DNA of 25,848 nucleotides from Aquifex aeolicus (lineage in GTDB: Bacteria > Aquificota > Aquificia > Aquificales > Aquificaceae). The stretch spans positions 1 through 25,848 of the forward strand of contig DQVZ01000021.1 of NCBI GenBank assembly GCA_015661465.1. The letters are read 5' to 3'. Under the pieces are notes generated by a model. The model was given only the letters and a program-made list of their open reading frames with translations, had not been told where the DNA came from and made no database searches. The translations under genes and the position numbers were made by a program. Shown piece by piece: positions 1 to 7,973 of the stretch (the stretch's first letter is position 1; each line of letters starts with the position of its first letter).

Positions 1-287
1 AAAAAGGCGGTTATGGCGTTAGTAAAAGAAGCCCTTCTTCCTATGTTTGAGGAAACACTTTCTATAGCGTTTATACTTTCTACCACTTTAACGTAAATAA
101 CATCACCTACCTGTGAAGCCCTTACCGAACCATATAGGTATGCGTTTTGAGGCACGGTATAAAGGCTTCCTCTTGAGGGTTTTGGCACTTCATAGATTTT
201 AGGAAACTCATGTGTATATTTTTTCTTTTCTTCAACTTTTGTAGAACAAGAAGCTAAAAAAATTGTGAGCAGAACTATAAAAATCAT
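1..287 (-). CDS. flgH: FlgH, flagellar L-ring lipoprotein (5' part only)
   Basis: Partial gene running off the left edge; 95 codons are visible. FlgH builds the outer-membrane L ring that acts as a bushing for the flagellar rod. The start is ATG at 287, and AAAAGGAT lies just before it. The protein opens with a short hydrophobic signal and a lipobox, LASC, so Cys14 should be lipidated. The segment RGSLYTVPQNAYLYGSVRA and then VGDVIYVKVVESINA match the conserved FlgH core, in which the family has GSLW, a loop, and VGDIITV. Ser-rich sequence follows, as expected. It diverges from fabG. The other flagellar genes in the window, fliH and fliI, are about 13 kb away, so flagellar genes are scattered here. 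I am confident of the family from the lipobox plus core motif; the C-terminal half is not visible. Confidence 0.85.
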   Translation of the reverse strand, partial: MIFIVLLTIFLASCSTKVEEKKKYTHEFPKIYEVPKPSRGSLYTVPQNAYLYGSVRASQVGDVIYVKVVESINAIESVSSNIGRRASFTNAITAF

Positions 288-300
288 ATCCTTTTAAAAG

Positions 301-333
301 AATATAGCAATCTAATTAAAAATTTGCTATAAT
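301..333. promoter_or_regulatory. Symmetric divergent promoter flgH/fabG
   Basis: Two 10-base arms, 301-310 (AATATAGCAA) and 324-333 (TTGCTATAAT), form an inverted repeat with one mismatch and a 13-base spacer. Each arm read outward is an extended -10 element: TGCTATAAT toward fabG and TGCTATATT toward flgH. The fabG ATG begins 12 bases after its hexamer, and the flgH ATG 13 bases after its own. No convincing -35 is visible on either side. Calling these promoters is inference from motif and position. Confidence 0.55.
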
Positions 334-345
334 TACAGACTCATA

Positions 346-1092
346 ATGGAAATACACCTTGATGGAAAAGTATCCCTGGTAACCGGTTCAACACGAGGAA
401 TAGGTAAAGCTATAGCGGAAAAGTTGGCGTCCGCCGGGAGTTTCGTAATAATAACTGGAACATCGGGGGAAAGGGCTAAAGCGGTAGCAGAAGAAATATC
501 TCAAAAGTATTCCGTAAAAACCCTCGGTGTGGAGATGAATCTTTTGGAAGAAGAAAGTATAAACAAAGCCTTTAAAGAAATTTACTCCGAATTTAAAGGT
601 ATAGATATTCTCGTAAATAACGCGGGAATAACAAAAGACAAACTCTTTCTCAGGATGAATCTTCAGGACTGGGAGAAGGTATTAAAAGTAAATTTAACCG
701 GCACATTTATAGTAACTCAGAATGCAATAAAAAAGATGATTAAACAGAGGTGGGGTAGGATAATAAACATATCTTCAGTTGTGGGTTTTACGGGAAATAT
801 AGGACAAGTAAATTACTCGACCACAAAAGCCGGTCTCATAGGATTTACAAAGTCTCTCGCAAAGGAACTCGCTTCCAGAAATATTTTGGTAAACGCTGTG
901 GCTCCCGGTTTCATAGAAACTGACATGACGGCGGTTTTGTCAGAAGATATCAAACAGAAGTATAAGGAACAGATACCTTTAGGAAGATTCGGGAGTCCTG
1001 AAGAGGTTGCTAACGTAGTTTTATTTTTGTGTTCCGATTTGGCGAGTTATATAACCGGTGAAACAATTCATGTAAATGGAGGAATGTTTTAA
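346..1092 (+). CDS. fabG: 3-oxoacyl-[ACP] reductase FabG
   Basis: NADPH-dependent reduction of beta-ketoacyl-ACP in type II fatty-acid synthesis, in the cytosol. The 248-aa protein is a classical short-chain dehydrogenase. It has the glycine-rich cofactor motif TGSTRGIG (residues 13-20), NNAG (91-94), Asn116, and the catalytic Ser144, Tyr157 and Lys161 with the spacing seen in E. coli FabG. The C-terminal VNGG is also typical. Length is normal. The ATG at 346 puts the usual LDGKVSLVTG opening near the N-terminus; no Shine-Dalgarno precedes it, and a -10-like TATAAT ends 12 bases upstream, so translation may start from a very short leader. It is followed by acpP and fabF, the classic fab cluster. 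It resembles the A. aeolicus FabG that has been crystallised. Confidence 0.97.
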   Translation: MEIHLDGKVSLVTGSTRGIGKAIAEKLASAGSFVIITGTSGERAKAVAEEISQKYSVKTLGVEMNLLEEESINKAFKEIYSEFKGIDILVNNAGITKDKLFLRMNLQDWEKVLKVNLTGTFIVTQNAIKKMIKQRWGRIINISSVVGFTGNIGQVNYSTTKAGLIGFTKSLAKELASRNILVNAVAPGFIETDMTAVLSEDIKQKYKEQIPLGRFGSPEEVANVVLFLCSDLASYITGETIHVNGGMF

Positions 1093-1099
1093 AGGAGGT
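1092..1099 (+). promoter_or_regulatory. Strong Shine-Dalgarno of acpP
   Basis: AAGGAGGT lies 5 bases before the acpP ATG and overlaps the last base of the fabG stop. It is one of only two full-length SD sequences I see in the window (the other is at htpX). It fits the high expression expected of acyl carrier protein, and contrasts with the SD-less starts of the genes at divergent promoters. Confidence 0.85.
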
Positions 1100-1104
1100 A
1101 TGCA

Positions 1105-1341
1105 ATGAGCTTGGAGGATAGGGTTAAGGAAATTATTGCAGAACAATTAGGAGTTGAAAAAGAAAAAATAACTCCCGAAGCTAAATTCGTTGAAGACTTG
1201 GGAGCAGATTCCTTGGATGTAGTTGAACTTATTATGGCTTTTGAAGAAGAGTTCGGGATAGAAATTCCCGACGAGGATGCTGAAAAGATACAGACCGTTG
1301 GGGATGTAATAGCATACCTTAAAGAAAAGGTAGGAGGATGA
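1105..1341 (+). CDS. acpP: Acyl carrier protein
   Basis: Small acidic 78-aa carrier protein that holds growing acyl chains on a 4'-phosphopantetheine arm. The attachment motif DSLD is present with Ser36 as the modified residue, followed by the conserved acidic helix ([20 protein letters not shown]). Length and composition are normal for bacterial ACP. It lies 12 bases after fabG with a very strong SD. Its stop overlaps the fabF start as ATGA, so the two are probably translationally coupled. Confidence 0.98.
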   Translation: MSLEDRVKEIIAEQLGVEKEKITPEAKFVEDLGADSLDVVELIMAFEEEFGIEIPDEDAEKIQTVGDVIAYLKEKVGG

Positions 1342-2585
1342 GAAGAAGAGTAGTAATTACTGGAATAGGTGTAGTAACTCCTATAGGTACCGGTGTAAAT
1401 AAATTCTGGGAAAATCTAGTAAAAGGTGTAAGCGGAATAGACTACATAAAGAGTTTTAATCCCGATGAGTATGGTATTCCAGTAAAGATTGCAGCGGAGG
1501 TAAAGGAATTTAATCCAGAAGAATTTATGGATAAAAAGGAGGCCAGAAAGGCCTCTCGGTTTGTTCAATTTGCCATAGCCGCGGTAAAAGAAGCTCTCGA
1601 AGACAGCGGACTGCTTGAAAGCAAATACGACCCATACAAAGTAGGGGTAATTATAGGTACGGGAATAGGTGGATTGAAAGACATAGAAGACCAAACTCTA
1701 ATTCTCAGGGAAAAGGGAGCCAGAAGAGTATCTCCGTTTTTTATTCCCTATGGAATATCCAATATGGCTGCCGGTCTGGTAGCAATTAGATGGGGCTTTA
1801 AGGGACCCAATTACTGTGTTACCTCCGCGTGTGCTACCGGGAATCACGCCATAGGGGACGCTTTCAGACTTATACAGAAGGGAGATATAGATATAGCAAT
1901 TGCAGGGGGAACGGAAGCAGCAATTACGCCTTTAGGAGTTGCAGGATTTGCTTCTATGAAAGCTCTTTCTATGAGAAACGATGAACCTCCAAAAGCTTCA
2001 AGACCTTTTGACAGAGATAGAGATGGGTTTGTAATGGGAGAAGGTGCAGGAATACTTATTCTTGAAGAATATGAAAGAGCTAAAGCAAGGGGAGCAAAAA
2101 TATACGCAGAACTTGTTGGATACGGAGCTACAGACGATGCTTATCATATAACTTCTCCTCATGAATGTGGGGAAGGGGCTTACGAGTGTATGAAACTGGC
2201 TTTAGAAGATGGAAATATAAAACCTGAAGAAGTTGACTATATAAACGCCCACGGAACGTCTACACCTCTTAACGATAAAACGGAAACCATGGCTATTAAG
2301 AAGCTGTTCGGTGAACATGCCTATAGGTTAAAAATTTCCTCAAATAAATCCATGATAGGACACCTTCTCGGAGCTGCCGCAGCGGTAGAAGCTGTAGCTA
2401 CTGTAAAGACCATTGAAACGGGAATCATACCTCCTACTATAAACCTCGAAAATCCGGACCCCGAGTGTGATTTGGATTACGTTCCTAACAAGGCGGTTGA
2501 GTGTCCAGTAAAAGTTGCTCTTTCCAATGCCTTTGGTTTCGGGGGCACTAATGCAACACTTGCATTTAAGAAATTAGAGGAATGA
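1338..2585 (+). CDS. fabF: 3-oxoacyl-[ACP] synthase II (KAS II) FabF
   Basis: Condenses malonyl-ACP with acyl-ACP in chain elongation. The 415-aa protein has the thiolase fold signature. The nucleophile is Cys165 in VTSACATG, the catalytic histidines are His305 (NAHGTST) and His342 ([10 protein letters not shown]), and Lys337 is conserved. The C-terminal [10 protein letters not shown] motif is intact. Length matches KAS II. The start ATG overlaps the acpP stop by 4 bases, and the fabF stop overlaps maf in the same way. FabB is the alternative, but the fabG-acpP-fabF order and the overall sequence favour FabF. Confidence 0.96.
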   Translation: MRRRVVITGIGVVTPIGTGVNKFWENLVKGVSGIDYIKSFNPDEYGIPVKIAAEVKEFNPEEFMDKKEARKASRFVQFAIAAVKEALEDSGLLESKYDPYKVGVIIGTGIGGLKDIEDQTLILREKGARRVSPFFIPYGISNMAAGLVAIRWGFKGPNYCVTSACATGNHAIGDAFRLIQKGDIDIAIAGGTEAAITPLGVAGFASMKALSMRNDEPPKASRPFDRDRDGFVMGEGAGILILEEYERAKARGAKIYAELVGYGATDDAYHITSPHECGEGAYECMKLALEDGNIKPEEVDYINAHGTSTPLNDKTETMAIKKLFGEHAYRLKISSNKSMIGHLLGAAAAVEAVATVKTIETGIIPPTINLENPDPECDLDYVPNKAVECPVKVALSNAFGFGGTNATLAFKKLEE

Positions 2586-3163
2586 AGATAATTCTTGCAT
2601 CTTCTTCTCCTCGTCGCATCGAAATTCTTTCATTACTCCGATTAAAGTTTGAAATAATCCCTGCAAAAATAAGGGAAGAAAAAATAGAAGGGAAACCTAT
2701 TCTCACGGCAAGAAAATTAGCAAAGGAAAAAGCTCTGGCTGTATGGAAGCAAAACAGAGATTCTGTGGTAATCGGAGCAGACACCCTTGTTTTCCTCGGT
2801 AAGGAGATTATAGGAAAGCCGGGAAGTGAGGAAGAAGCTTTTGCCATTCTCAGGAAACTGTCGGGAAGATGGCATAAAGTTGTTACCGCAGTGGCAATAC
2901 TTACTCCCTTTAGAAAAGTCGTACTACACGATGTTGCAAAGGTTAAATTCAGAAACCTCAACGATGAAGAAATTATGAACTATATAAAGACGGGGGAACC
3001 TATGGACAAAGCTGGAGCTTACGGAGTTCAGGGATTCGGAGCTACTATTGTCGAAAAAATCCACGGAAGCTTTTACACCGTTATGGGACTGCCAATAGTA
3101 AAGGTTTATGAAATTTTAAGGGAGTACAACTTAATTACTCATCCTGTTGATATTTCTTTTTAA
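2582..3163 (+). CDS. maf: Maf family nucleoside triphosphate pyrophosphatase
   Basis: House-cleaning enzyme that hydrolyses non-canonical or excess nucleoside triphosphates (dTTP/UTP or modified bases) to monophosphates. The 193-aa protein has the Maf signature: ASSSPRR at residues 6-12, GADT with catalytic-region Asp67, LSGR..H.V.TAV in the middle, and [10 protein letters not shown] near the C-terminus. The last of these is typical of the YhdE-like dTTP/UTP subgroup rather than the YceF (m7GTP) subgroup; that subgroup call is inference. It is joined to fabF by an ATGA overlap. Its last 29 bases overlap the end of the convergent small membrane-protein gene. Confidence 0.93.
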   Translation: MKIILASSSPRRIEILSLLRLKFEIIPAKIREEKIEGKPILTARKLAKEKALAVWKQNRDSVVIGADTLVFLGKEIIGKPGSEEEAFAILRKLSGRWHKVVTAVAILTPFRKVVLHDVAKVKFRNLNDEEIMNYIKTGEPMDKAGAYGVQGFGATIVEKIHGSFYTVMGLPIVKVYEILREYNLITHPVDISF

Positions 3164-3341
3164 TTTCCTCTTCAAAGCGTTTTGCAAATTTCTTATAAAT
3201 CCAGTTTGAGATGAATATAATTAAAACGAGCAAAGGAAAGCCGACTATTATGGCTATTATGAATGCCAGAATTTCCGTACTTATGAAAATAAGGATTTTT
3301 TTAATAATATCTTCCATAAAATTAATTTTAATTTTAATCAC
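3135..3341 (-). CDS. Small membrane protein of unknown function
   Basis: I do not recognise this gene. It follows lysS on the minus strand. It can start at GTG 3341, which overlaps the lysS stop as GTGA (68 aa), or at ATG 3317 (60 aa, beginning MEDIIKK). Neither has a clear SD; the GTGA junction would suit coupled translation. The protein is a long hydrophobic stretch of about 35 residues broken by a Pro (IVGFPLL), probably one or two membrane helices. A charged tail, [26 protein letters not shown] in pattern, follows. The layout closely resembles the small protein at 13166-13369. Its 3' end overlaps maf by 29 bases in the convergent sense. Confidence 0.55.
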   Translation of the reverse strand: MIKIKINFMEDIIKKILIFISTEILAFIIAIIVGFPLLVLIIFISNWIYKKFAKRFEEEIKKKYQQDE

Positions 3342-5083
3342 CGAGCTGTTGAGCTGCGGTTGAGTCCCTTCTTCTCAGGTTTCAATTGAGGAAAGAGAAT
3401 AACTTCCCTTATGGAATCAGTGTTTGCAAGTATCATAACCAACCTGTCTATTCCTATTCCTTCTCCACCTGTGGGGGGCATTCCATATTCTAAAGCTCTT
3501 ATAAAATCTTCATCCATTTCCATCGCTTCTTCGTCTCCCATTTGCTTTTCTTTGAGTTGCTCTTCAAATCTCTCCCTTTGGTCTATGGGGTCATTGAGTT
3601 CTGTATAAGCGTTTGCAACTTCATATCTTGCGACGAATAGCTCAAAACGTTCAACTAGGTCTGGATCTTCCCTGTGGGTTTTGGCCAGCGGGGAAAGAAG
3701 CTTTGGAAAATCTATAATAAAAGTCGGCTGAATTAGTTCTTCTTCTGCAACTCTTTCAAAAACCTTGTCAAGGAGTTTAGCATGGGTCATTTTATCTACA
3801 TCGGGAATATCCAGTTCTTTTGCTAATTTACGGAGTCCTTCTACATCTTTCAGGAAAAAGTCTTTATCTTTACCCGTTTTTTCCTTAAGGATATCAAAGT
3901 ATTTAACCTTTCTAAAAGGAGGAGTGAAATCCAGTTTCCATTCTCCGTATTTAACCTTTAGTGTTCCAAGAGTCTTTTCAAGAAGATAGACAAACATATC
4001 TTCTGTGAACTTCATAAGGTCAAAATAATCCCAATAAGCTGCGTAAAACTCTACCATTGTAAATTCGGGGTTGTGGGTTCTATCTACACCTTCATTCCTG
4101 AAGTTCTTTCCTATTTCGTAAACCCTGGGAAAACCTCCTACTATAAGTCTTTTCAAGTAAAGCTCGGGAGCTATTCTCAAATAAAGTTCAGTTTCAAGAA
4201 AATTGTGATAGGTTACAAAAGGTTTAGCGTTTGCTCCGCTTGCTATAGGCTGAAGTATCGGAGTTTCAACCTCAATAAATCCATGCATTTCAAAGAATTT
4301 TCTCATCTCCATTATGAGTTTAGTTCTTAGCATAAAGATTCTTCTTACTTCCGGGTTAGCTATTAGGTCAAGATACCTTTGTCTATACCTTACTTCAACA
4401 TCTTTGAGGCCGTGCCACTTTTCTGGAAGGGGATGAAGGGATTTAGAAAGTAGTTCAAATTCTTCCACTTCAATGGTAAGCTCTCCGGTATTAGTTCTAA
4501 AAAGCTTACCTCTCACTCCGATAATGTCTCCTACATCTATGTTATCGTTGAAAAATTTTAACTTGTCTTCTCCTACTATATCTTTCTTTAGGTATATCTG
4601 TATTTTTCCCGTAAGGTCTTGGATATGACCGAAGATAGCTTTTCCCATTGTCCTCATTGATACAAGTCTTCCAGCAAGGGAAATAGGTCTAAAGTTCGGG
4701 TCGTAGTCAAATTGGTCTTTTATTTTCTTTATGTCTTCTCCGGGTTCATCGGTCAGAACTGCATCAACTACACTCAGTTTTCCTTCAACTCTTTTTAATA
4801 AACCTTCGAATGTATATCTTTCTTTTGGTTTTAGATTTTCTTCCCTTGTGAAAACCAAGATTTCTACTCCATTTTCATCCGCTATTCTTACCATGAACCC
4901 ATTTTCAGTTCTGGAAACCCTCTTGGCTATTCCCGAGACTTTTACCTTATAGTTTTCTGGAGGTTCCTCCTCATACTGTTTTCTTATATTTCCTATAAAG
5001 TCTGAAATTTCGAATCTGTACGGATACGGATTTATTCCTTTTTCCCTCAGCTCTTGAAGTTTTTTTAGTCTTATTTCTTCCAT
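3338..5083 (-). CDS. lysS: Lysyl-tRNA synthetase, class II, with apparent extra OB-fold
   Basis: Attaches lysine to tRNA-Lys. Start ATG 5083 gives 581 aa and begins MEEIRLKKL, as LysRS proteins do. The open frame continues upstream to 5158, but that part is antisense to ubiD and not LysRS-like. Class II motif 2 is FRNEGVDRTHNPEF (328-341) and motif 3 is GGEGIGIDRL (539-548). The canonical anticodon-binding OB-fold lies at about 132-213 (LAGRLVSMRTMGKAIFGHI). Before it, at about 45-114, is a segment with the same pattern (VSGIAKRV, a beta-strand run, IADENG, then EGLLKRVEGKL). This accounts for the protein being some 75 residues longer than the usual ~500. The C-terminus is a short basic tail. 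It shares a 21-bp gap with divergent ubiD and is followed by a small membrane-protein gene. Confidence 0.96.
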   Translation of the reverse strand: MEEIRLKKLQELREKGINPYPYRFEISDFIGNIRKQYEEEPPENYKVKVSGIAKRVSRTENGFMVRIADENGVEILVFTREENLKPKERYTFEGLLKRVEGKLSVVDAVLTDEPGEDIKKIKDQFDYDPNFRPISLAGRLVSMRTMGKAIFGHIQDLTGKIQIYLKKDIVGEDKLKFFNDNIDVGDIIGVRGKLFRTNTGELTIEVEEFELLSKSLHPLPEKWHGLKDVEVRYRQRYLDLIANPEVRRIFMLRTKLIMEMRKFFEMHGFIEVETPILQPIASGANAKPFVTYHNFLETELYLRIAPELYLKRLIVGGFPRVYEIGKNFRNEGVDRTHNPEFTMVEFYAAYWDYFDLMKFTEDMFVYLLEKTLGTLKVKYGEWKLDFTPPFRKVKYFDILKEKTGKDKDFFLKDVEGLRKLAKELDIPDVDKMTHAKLLDKVFERVAEEELIQPTFIIDFPKLLSPLAKTHREDPDLVERFELFVARYEVANAYTELNDPIDQRERFEEQLKEKQMGDEEAMEMDEDFIRALEYGMPPTGGEGIGIDRLVMILANTDSIREVILFPQLKPEKKGLNRSSTAR

Positions 5084-5104
5084 AAACCAAATATTATAAA
5101 AAGA
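5084..5104. promoter_or_regulatory. 21-bp divergent promoter region lysS/ubiD
   Basis: Only 21 bases separate the two divergent starts. The core ATATTATAAA (5091-5100) holds TATTAT (5092-5097) toward ubiD, ending 7 bases before its ATG. It also holds TATAAT (5098-5093) toward lysS, ending 9 bases before its ATG. The two -10-like boxes overlap, so polymerases could hardly sit on both at once. No SD is present for either gene, and both mRNAs may be leaderless or nearly so. This is inference from motif spacing. Confidence 0.45.
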
Positions 5105-6565
5105 ATGGGCTACAAATATAGAGACATACAAGAGTTCGTGAAGGACTTGGAATCTCAAGGAGAGCTTGTCAGGATAAGAGAACCTATCTCACCTATACTG
5201 GAAATCACAGAAATTACCGACAGGGTTTGTAAGATGCCGGGAGGAGGTAAAGCCCTTTTATTTGAAAACCCAAAAGGGTATAACATCCCTGTTCTCACTA
5301 ATCTATACGGTTCTGAGAGTAGAATTAAGAAGGCTTTGGGCTACGAAAACCTTGAAGATATAGGGTGGAAATTATATAGAATCCTCAGACCAGAGGTGCC
5401 TAAAACCTTTTTGGAAAAGCTCAAAAAGTTGCCCGAGTTAAAAAAGCTAAACGATGCTATTCCGAAGTTGGTAAAGAAGGCAAAAGTACACGAAGAAATA
5501 ATAGAGGGGAATATAAACTTAGACGATTTACCTATTTTAAAATGTTGGCCGAAAGACGGAGGAAGGTTTATTACTTTTGGCCAAGTAATAACCAAAGACC
5601 CGGAAAGCGGTATAAGAAATGTAGGTCTTTATAGACTCCAAGTGCTGGACAAAGATAAGCTCGCTATGCACTGGCAAATTCATAAGGATGGAAATCATCA
5701 TTACTGGAAGGCAAAAAGGCTTGGGAAAAAGTTAGAGGTTGCCATAGCTATAGGGGGAGAACCGCCGCTCCCATATGTGGCATCCGCACCGCTTCCTCCC
5801 GAAGTGGATGAATATCTATTCGCAGGTATAATAATGGAAAGACCTGTGGAACTTGTTAAAGGGATTACGGTTGACTTAGAGTATCCGGCGAACGCTGAAA
5901 TCGTTATAGAAGGGTATGTAGACCCGGAAGAGCCTCTCGTAGATGAAGGTCCTTTCGGAGACCATACAGGTTTTTACACACCTGTTGATAAGTACCCTAT
6001 GATGCACGTTACGGCTATAGTTATGAGAAAAGACCCGGTTTACCTCACTACAATAGTCGGAAGACCTCCCCAAGAGGACAAATACCTGGGTTGGGCAACA
6101 GAGAGGATATTTTTACCACTTATAAAGTTCAATCTTCCCGAGATAGTTGATTACCACCTTCCCGCAGAAGGGTGTTTTCATAACTTCTGTTTTGTTTCTA
6201 TAAAAAAACGCTATCCCGGACACGCTTTCAAAGTAGCTTATGCACTTCTAGGTCTCGGGCTTATGTCCTTAGAGAAACACATAGTTGTATTTGACGAATG
6301 GGTGAACGTTCAGGATTTAGGTGAAGTTCTTTGGGCGTGGGGAAATAACGTTGACCCTCAAAGGGATGTTTTAATTTTGAAAGGTCCAATAGATGTTCTA
6401 GACCATGCTACAAACGAAGTGGGTTTTGGTGGTAAAATGATTATTGACGCCACAACTAAATGGAAAGAGGAAGGGTATACAAGGGAGTGGCCCGAAGTAA
6501 TTGAAATGTCTCCGGAAGTGAAAAAAAGGATTGATGAAATATGGAACAAACTGGGGATAGAATAA
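5105..6565 (+). CDS. ubiD: UbiD-family prenylated-FMN decarboxylase
   Basis: UbiD enzymes decarboxylate aromatic or alpha,beta-unsaturated acids with prenylated FMN. The 486-aa protein opens with the family pattern YRDIQEFVKDLESQGELVRI. The cofactor and metal region RNVGLYRLQV includes Asn172 and Arg177, and acidic catalytic-region residues Glu281 and Asp286 sit in DEGPFGDHTGFY. The aligned Asp is the proton donor in E. coli UbiD (Asp290). Length matches UbiD (about 490 aa). In Aquificota the quinone is of the menaquinone type, so a role in a quinone pathway (for instance the UbiD-like step of the futalosine route) is likely but inferred. Other UbiD-type substrates cannot be excluded. The partner prenyltransferase ubiX is not in the window. 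Its end overlaps radC by 25 bases. Confidence 0.88.
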   Translation: MGYKYRDIQEFVKDLESQGELVRIREPISPILEITEITDRVCKMPGGGKALLFENPKGYNIPVLTNLYGSESRIKKALGYENLEDIGWKLYRILRPEVPKTFLEKLKKLPELKKLNDAIPKLVKKAKVHEEIIEGNINLDDLPILKCWPKDGGRFITFGQVITKDPESGIRNVGLYRLQVLDKDKLAMHWQIHKDGNHHYWKAKRLGKKLEVAIAIGGEPPLPYVASAPLPPEVDEYLFAGIIMERPVELVKGITVDLEYPANAEIVIEGYVDPEEPLVDEGPFGDHTGFYTPVDKYPMMHVTAIVMRKDPVYLTTIVGRPPQEDKYLGWATERIFLPLIKFNLPEIVDYHLPAEGCFHNFCFVSIKKRYPGHAFKVAYALLGLGLMSLEKHIVVFDEWVNVQDLGEVLWAWGNNVDPQRDVLILKGPIDVLDHATNEVGFGGKMIIDATTKWKEEGYTREWPEVIEMSPEVKKRIDEIWNKLGIE

Positions 6566-7236
6566 GCTATTCTTATCGCTCCCTCAAAGAAATTCCCAAA
6601 GAACTCAGACCGAGGGAAAAACTAAAAAAGTTGGGACCTCAATATCTATCGGATGAAGAACTTTTAGCGGTTATCTTAGGCTCCGGAACAAAAGGACAGG
6701 ATGTATTGAAAATAGCTAAGGAGCTCATCAATATGGGATGGGATAATCTTGAAAAGTTGAGTGTTGAGGAGCTTTTAAAAATAAAGGGTCTCGGACTGGT
6801 AAAGGCTCTACAGATTAAAGCCCTAATCGAGATTTCTAAAAGGATTAGCAAGGGGAAAAGGGGAGTATTTATAAGAAACCCAAAAGAAGCACTTGAATTT
6901 TTAAGAGATAAATTTAACGAAAGAAAAGAAAGCCTTATAGCTCTGTACCTTGACTTGAGTAATAGACTAGTTGACTATGAAGTTGTTGCTATAGGGAATG
7001 CAAACACGGTAATCTCTGAGCCGAAAGATATACTTTTTAAAGCTGTAAAGTTTTCCGCTAATGGAATAATAATTGCCCACAACCATCCCCGAGGACAGCC
7101 GTATCCTTCCAACGACGATGTGAACTTTACAGAGAGATTAAAGAAAGCCTGTGAGCTATTGGGCTTTGACCTCTTAGACCATATAATAGTTTCAGAGGAA
7201 GGGTATTACTCTTTTAGAGAGGAAGGTCTGCTGTGA
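6541..7236 (+). CDS. radC: RadC/YicR-family JAB-domain protein
   Basis: 231 aa, usual length for RadC. The N-terminal region carries RPREKL, LSDEELLAVILGSG and a helix-hairpin-helix-like IKGLGLVKALQIKA (81-94). The C-terminal JAMM-type metal motif is HNHPRGQPYPSNDD, with His180, His182 and Asp193 as expected zinc ligands; Gln186 replaces the more common Asp/Asn in that loop. The old assignment to DNA repair has not held up in E. coli, and the actual function is unsettled. The only in-frame start that keeps the N-terminal domain is ATG 6541. It overlaps ubiD by 25 bases and has AAAGGA about 10 bases upstream. The stop overlaps modA as GTGA. Confidence 0.92.
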   Translation: MEQTGDRISYSYRSLKEIPKELRPREKLKKLGPQYLSDEELLAVILGSGTKGQDVLKIAKELINMGWDNLEKLSVEELLKIKGLGLVKALQIKALIEISKRISKGKRGVFIRNPKEALEFLRDKFNERKESLIALYLDLSNRLVDYEVVAIGNANTVISEPKDILFKAVKFSANGIIIAHNHPRGQPYPSNDDVNFTERLKKACELLGFDLLDHIIVSEEGYYSFREEGLL

Positions 7237-7973
7237 GACTTTTATTAATTCTTATATTCCTTTTGAACTTCAGTTTTGCAGATGTTCTGAGGATAGCCGC
7301 GGCTTCGAGTTTTCGTTTTGCACTTTCAGAAATAGTCAAAGAATTTGAAAAAAGATACAAGCACAAAGTCTTAGTATCTTACGGTGCTTCGGGACATTTC
7401 TATATTCAGATAAAAAACGGAGCACCTTACGATATTTTTATCTCCGCCAATGAGCTTTACCCAAAAAAGCTAATGGCTGAAGGGAAAGCTTTAAAAAGTA
7501 CTTACACGGTATTTTCTAGAGGAAAACTTGTTATATTTACGCTTAAGGATATAGAGCTAAAGAACTATAAAATTTTACTTTCACCGGAAGTTGAAAAAAT
7601 CGCTATTGCTAATCCTAAGTATGCTCCTTACGGAAAAGCAGCTGTGGAGTTTTTAAAAAAAACAGGAATATACGGAGAAGTTTTACCGAAACTCGTTTAC
7701 GGTTCGAACGTTTCTCAAGCTTTCCAGTATGTAGTTAGTGGAGGTGCAGATATAGGTGTGGTAGCCCTTTCACTCGTCATTCCCTACGGTAAGGGAAAAT
7801 TCATAATGGTTGATAAGAGTCTCTATCCTGAGATAAAAAATATTGCGATAATAACCCAAAACGGTAAAGAAAAGGAAGCTTCCGAACAATTTATAGAATT
7901 TTTAAAAAGTAAATTTGCAGCGGATATTTTGCAAAAATACGGTTTCGAGATTTCTTCAAACCTTCATAACTAA
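7233..7973 (+). CDS. modA: Periplasmic molybdate/tungstate-binding protein, ModA family
   Basis: 246 aa, starting at GTG 7233 in a GTGA overlap with radC. It has a short signal peptide with probable cleavage after Ala16 (NFSFA|DV). The mature protein follows the ModA pattern: IAAASSFRFAL (with the oxyanion-binding Ser25/Ser26 region), GASGHFYIQI, NGAPYDIFISA, IAIANPKYAPYGKAA and LVYGSNVSQAFQYV. ModA captures molybdate or tungstate and passes it to the ModBC ABC transporter. No modB or modC gene lies nearby, so the partner permease must be encoded elsewhere. Tungstate versus molybdate cannot be decided from sequence. The last 18 bases overlap the convergent 104-aa gene. Confidence 0.88.
   Translation: MRLLLILIFLLNFSFADVLRIAAASSFRFALSEIVKEFEKRYKHKVLVSYGASGHFYIQIKNGAPYDIFISANELYPKKLMAEGKALKSTYTVFSRGKLVIFTLKDIELKNYKILLSPEVEKIAIANPKYAPYGKAAVEFLKKTGIYGEVLPKLVYGSNVSQAFQYVVSGGADIGVVALSLVIPYGKGKFIMVDKSLYPEIKNIAIITQNGKEKEASEQFIEFLKSKFAADILQKYGFEISSNLHN

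Noticed and set aside
5084..5158. N-terminal extension of lysS up to 5158
   Set aside because: The added residues are antisense to the start of ubiD, are not LysRS-like, and ATG 5083 begins with the normal family opening.
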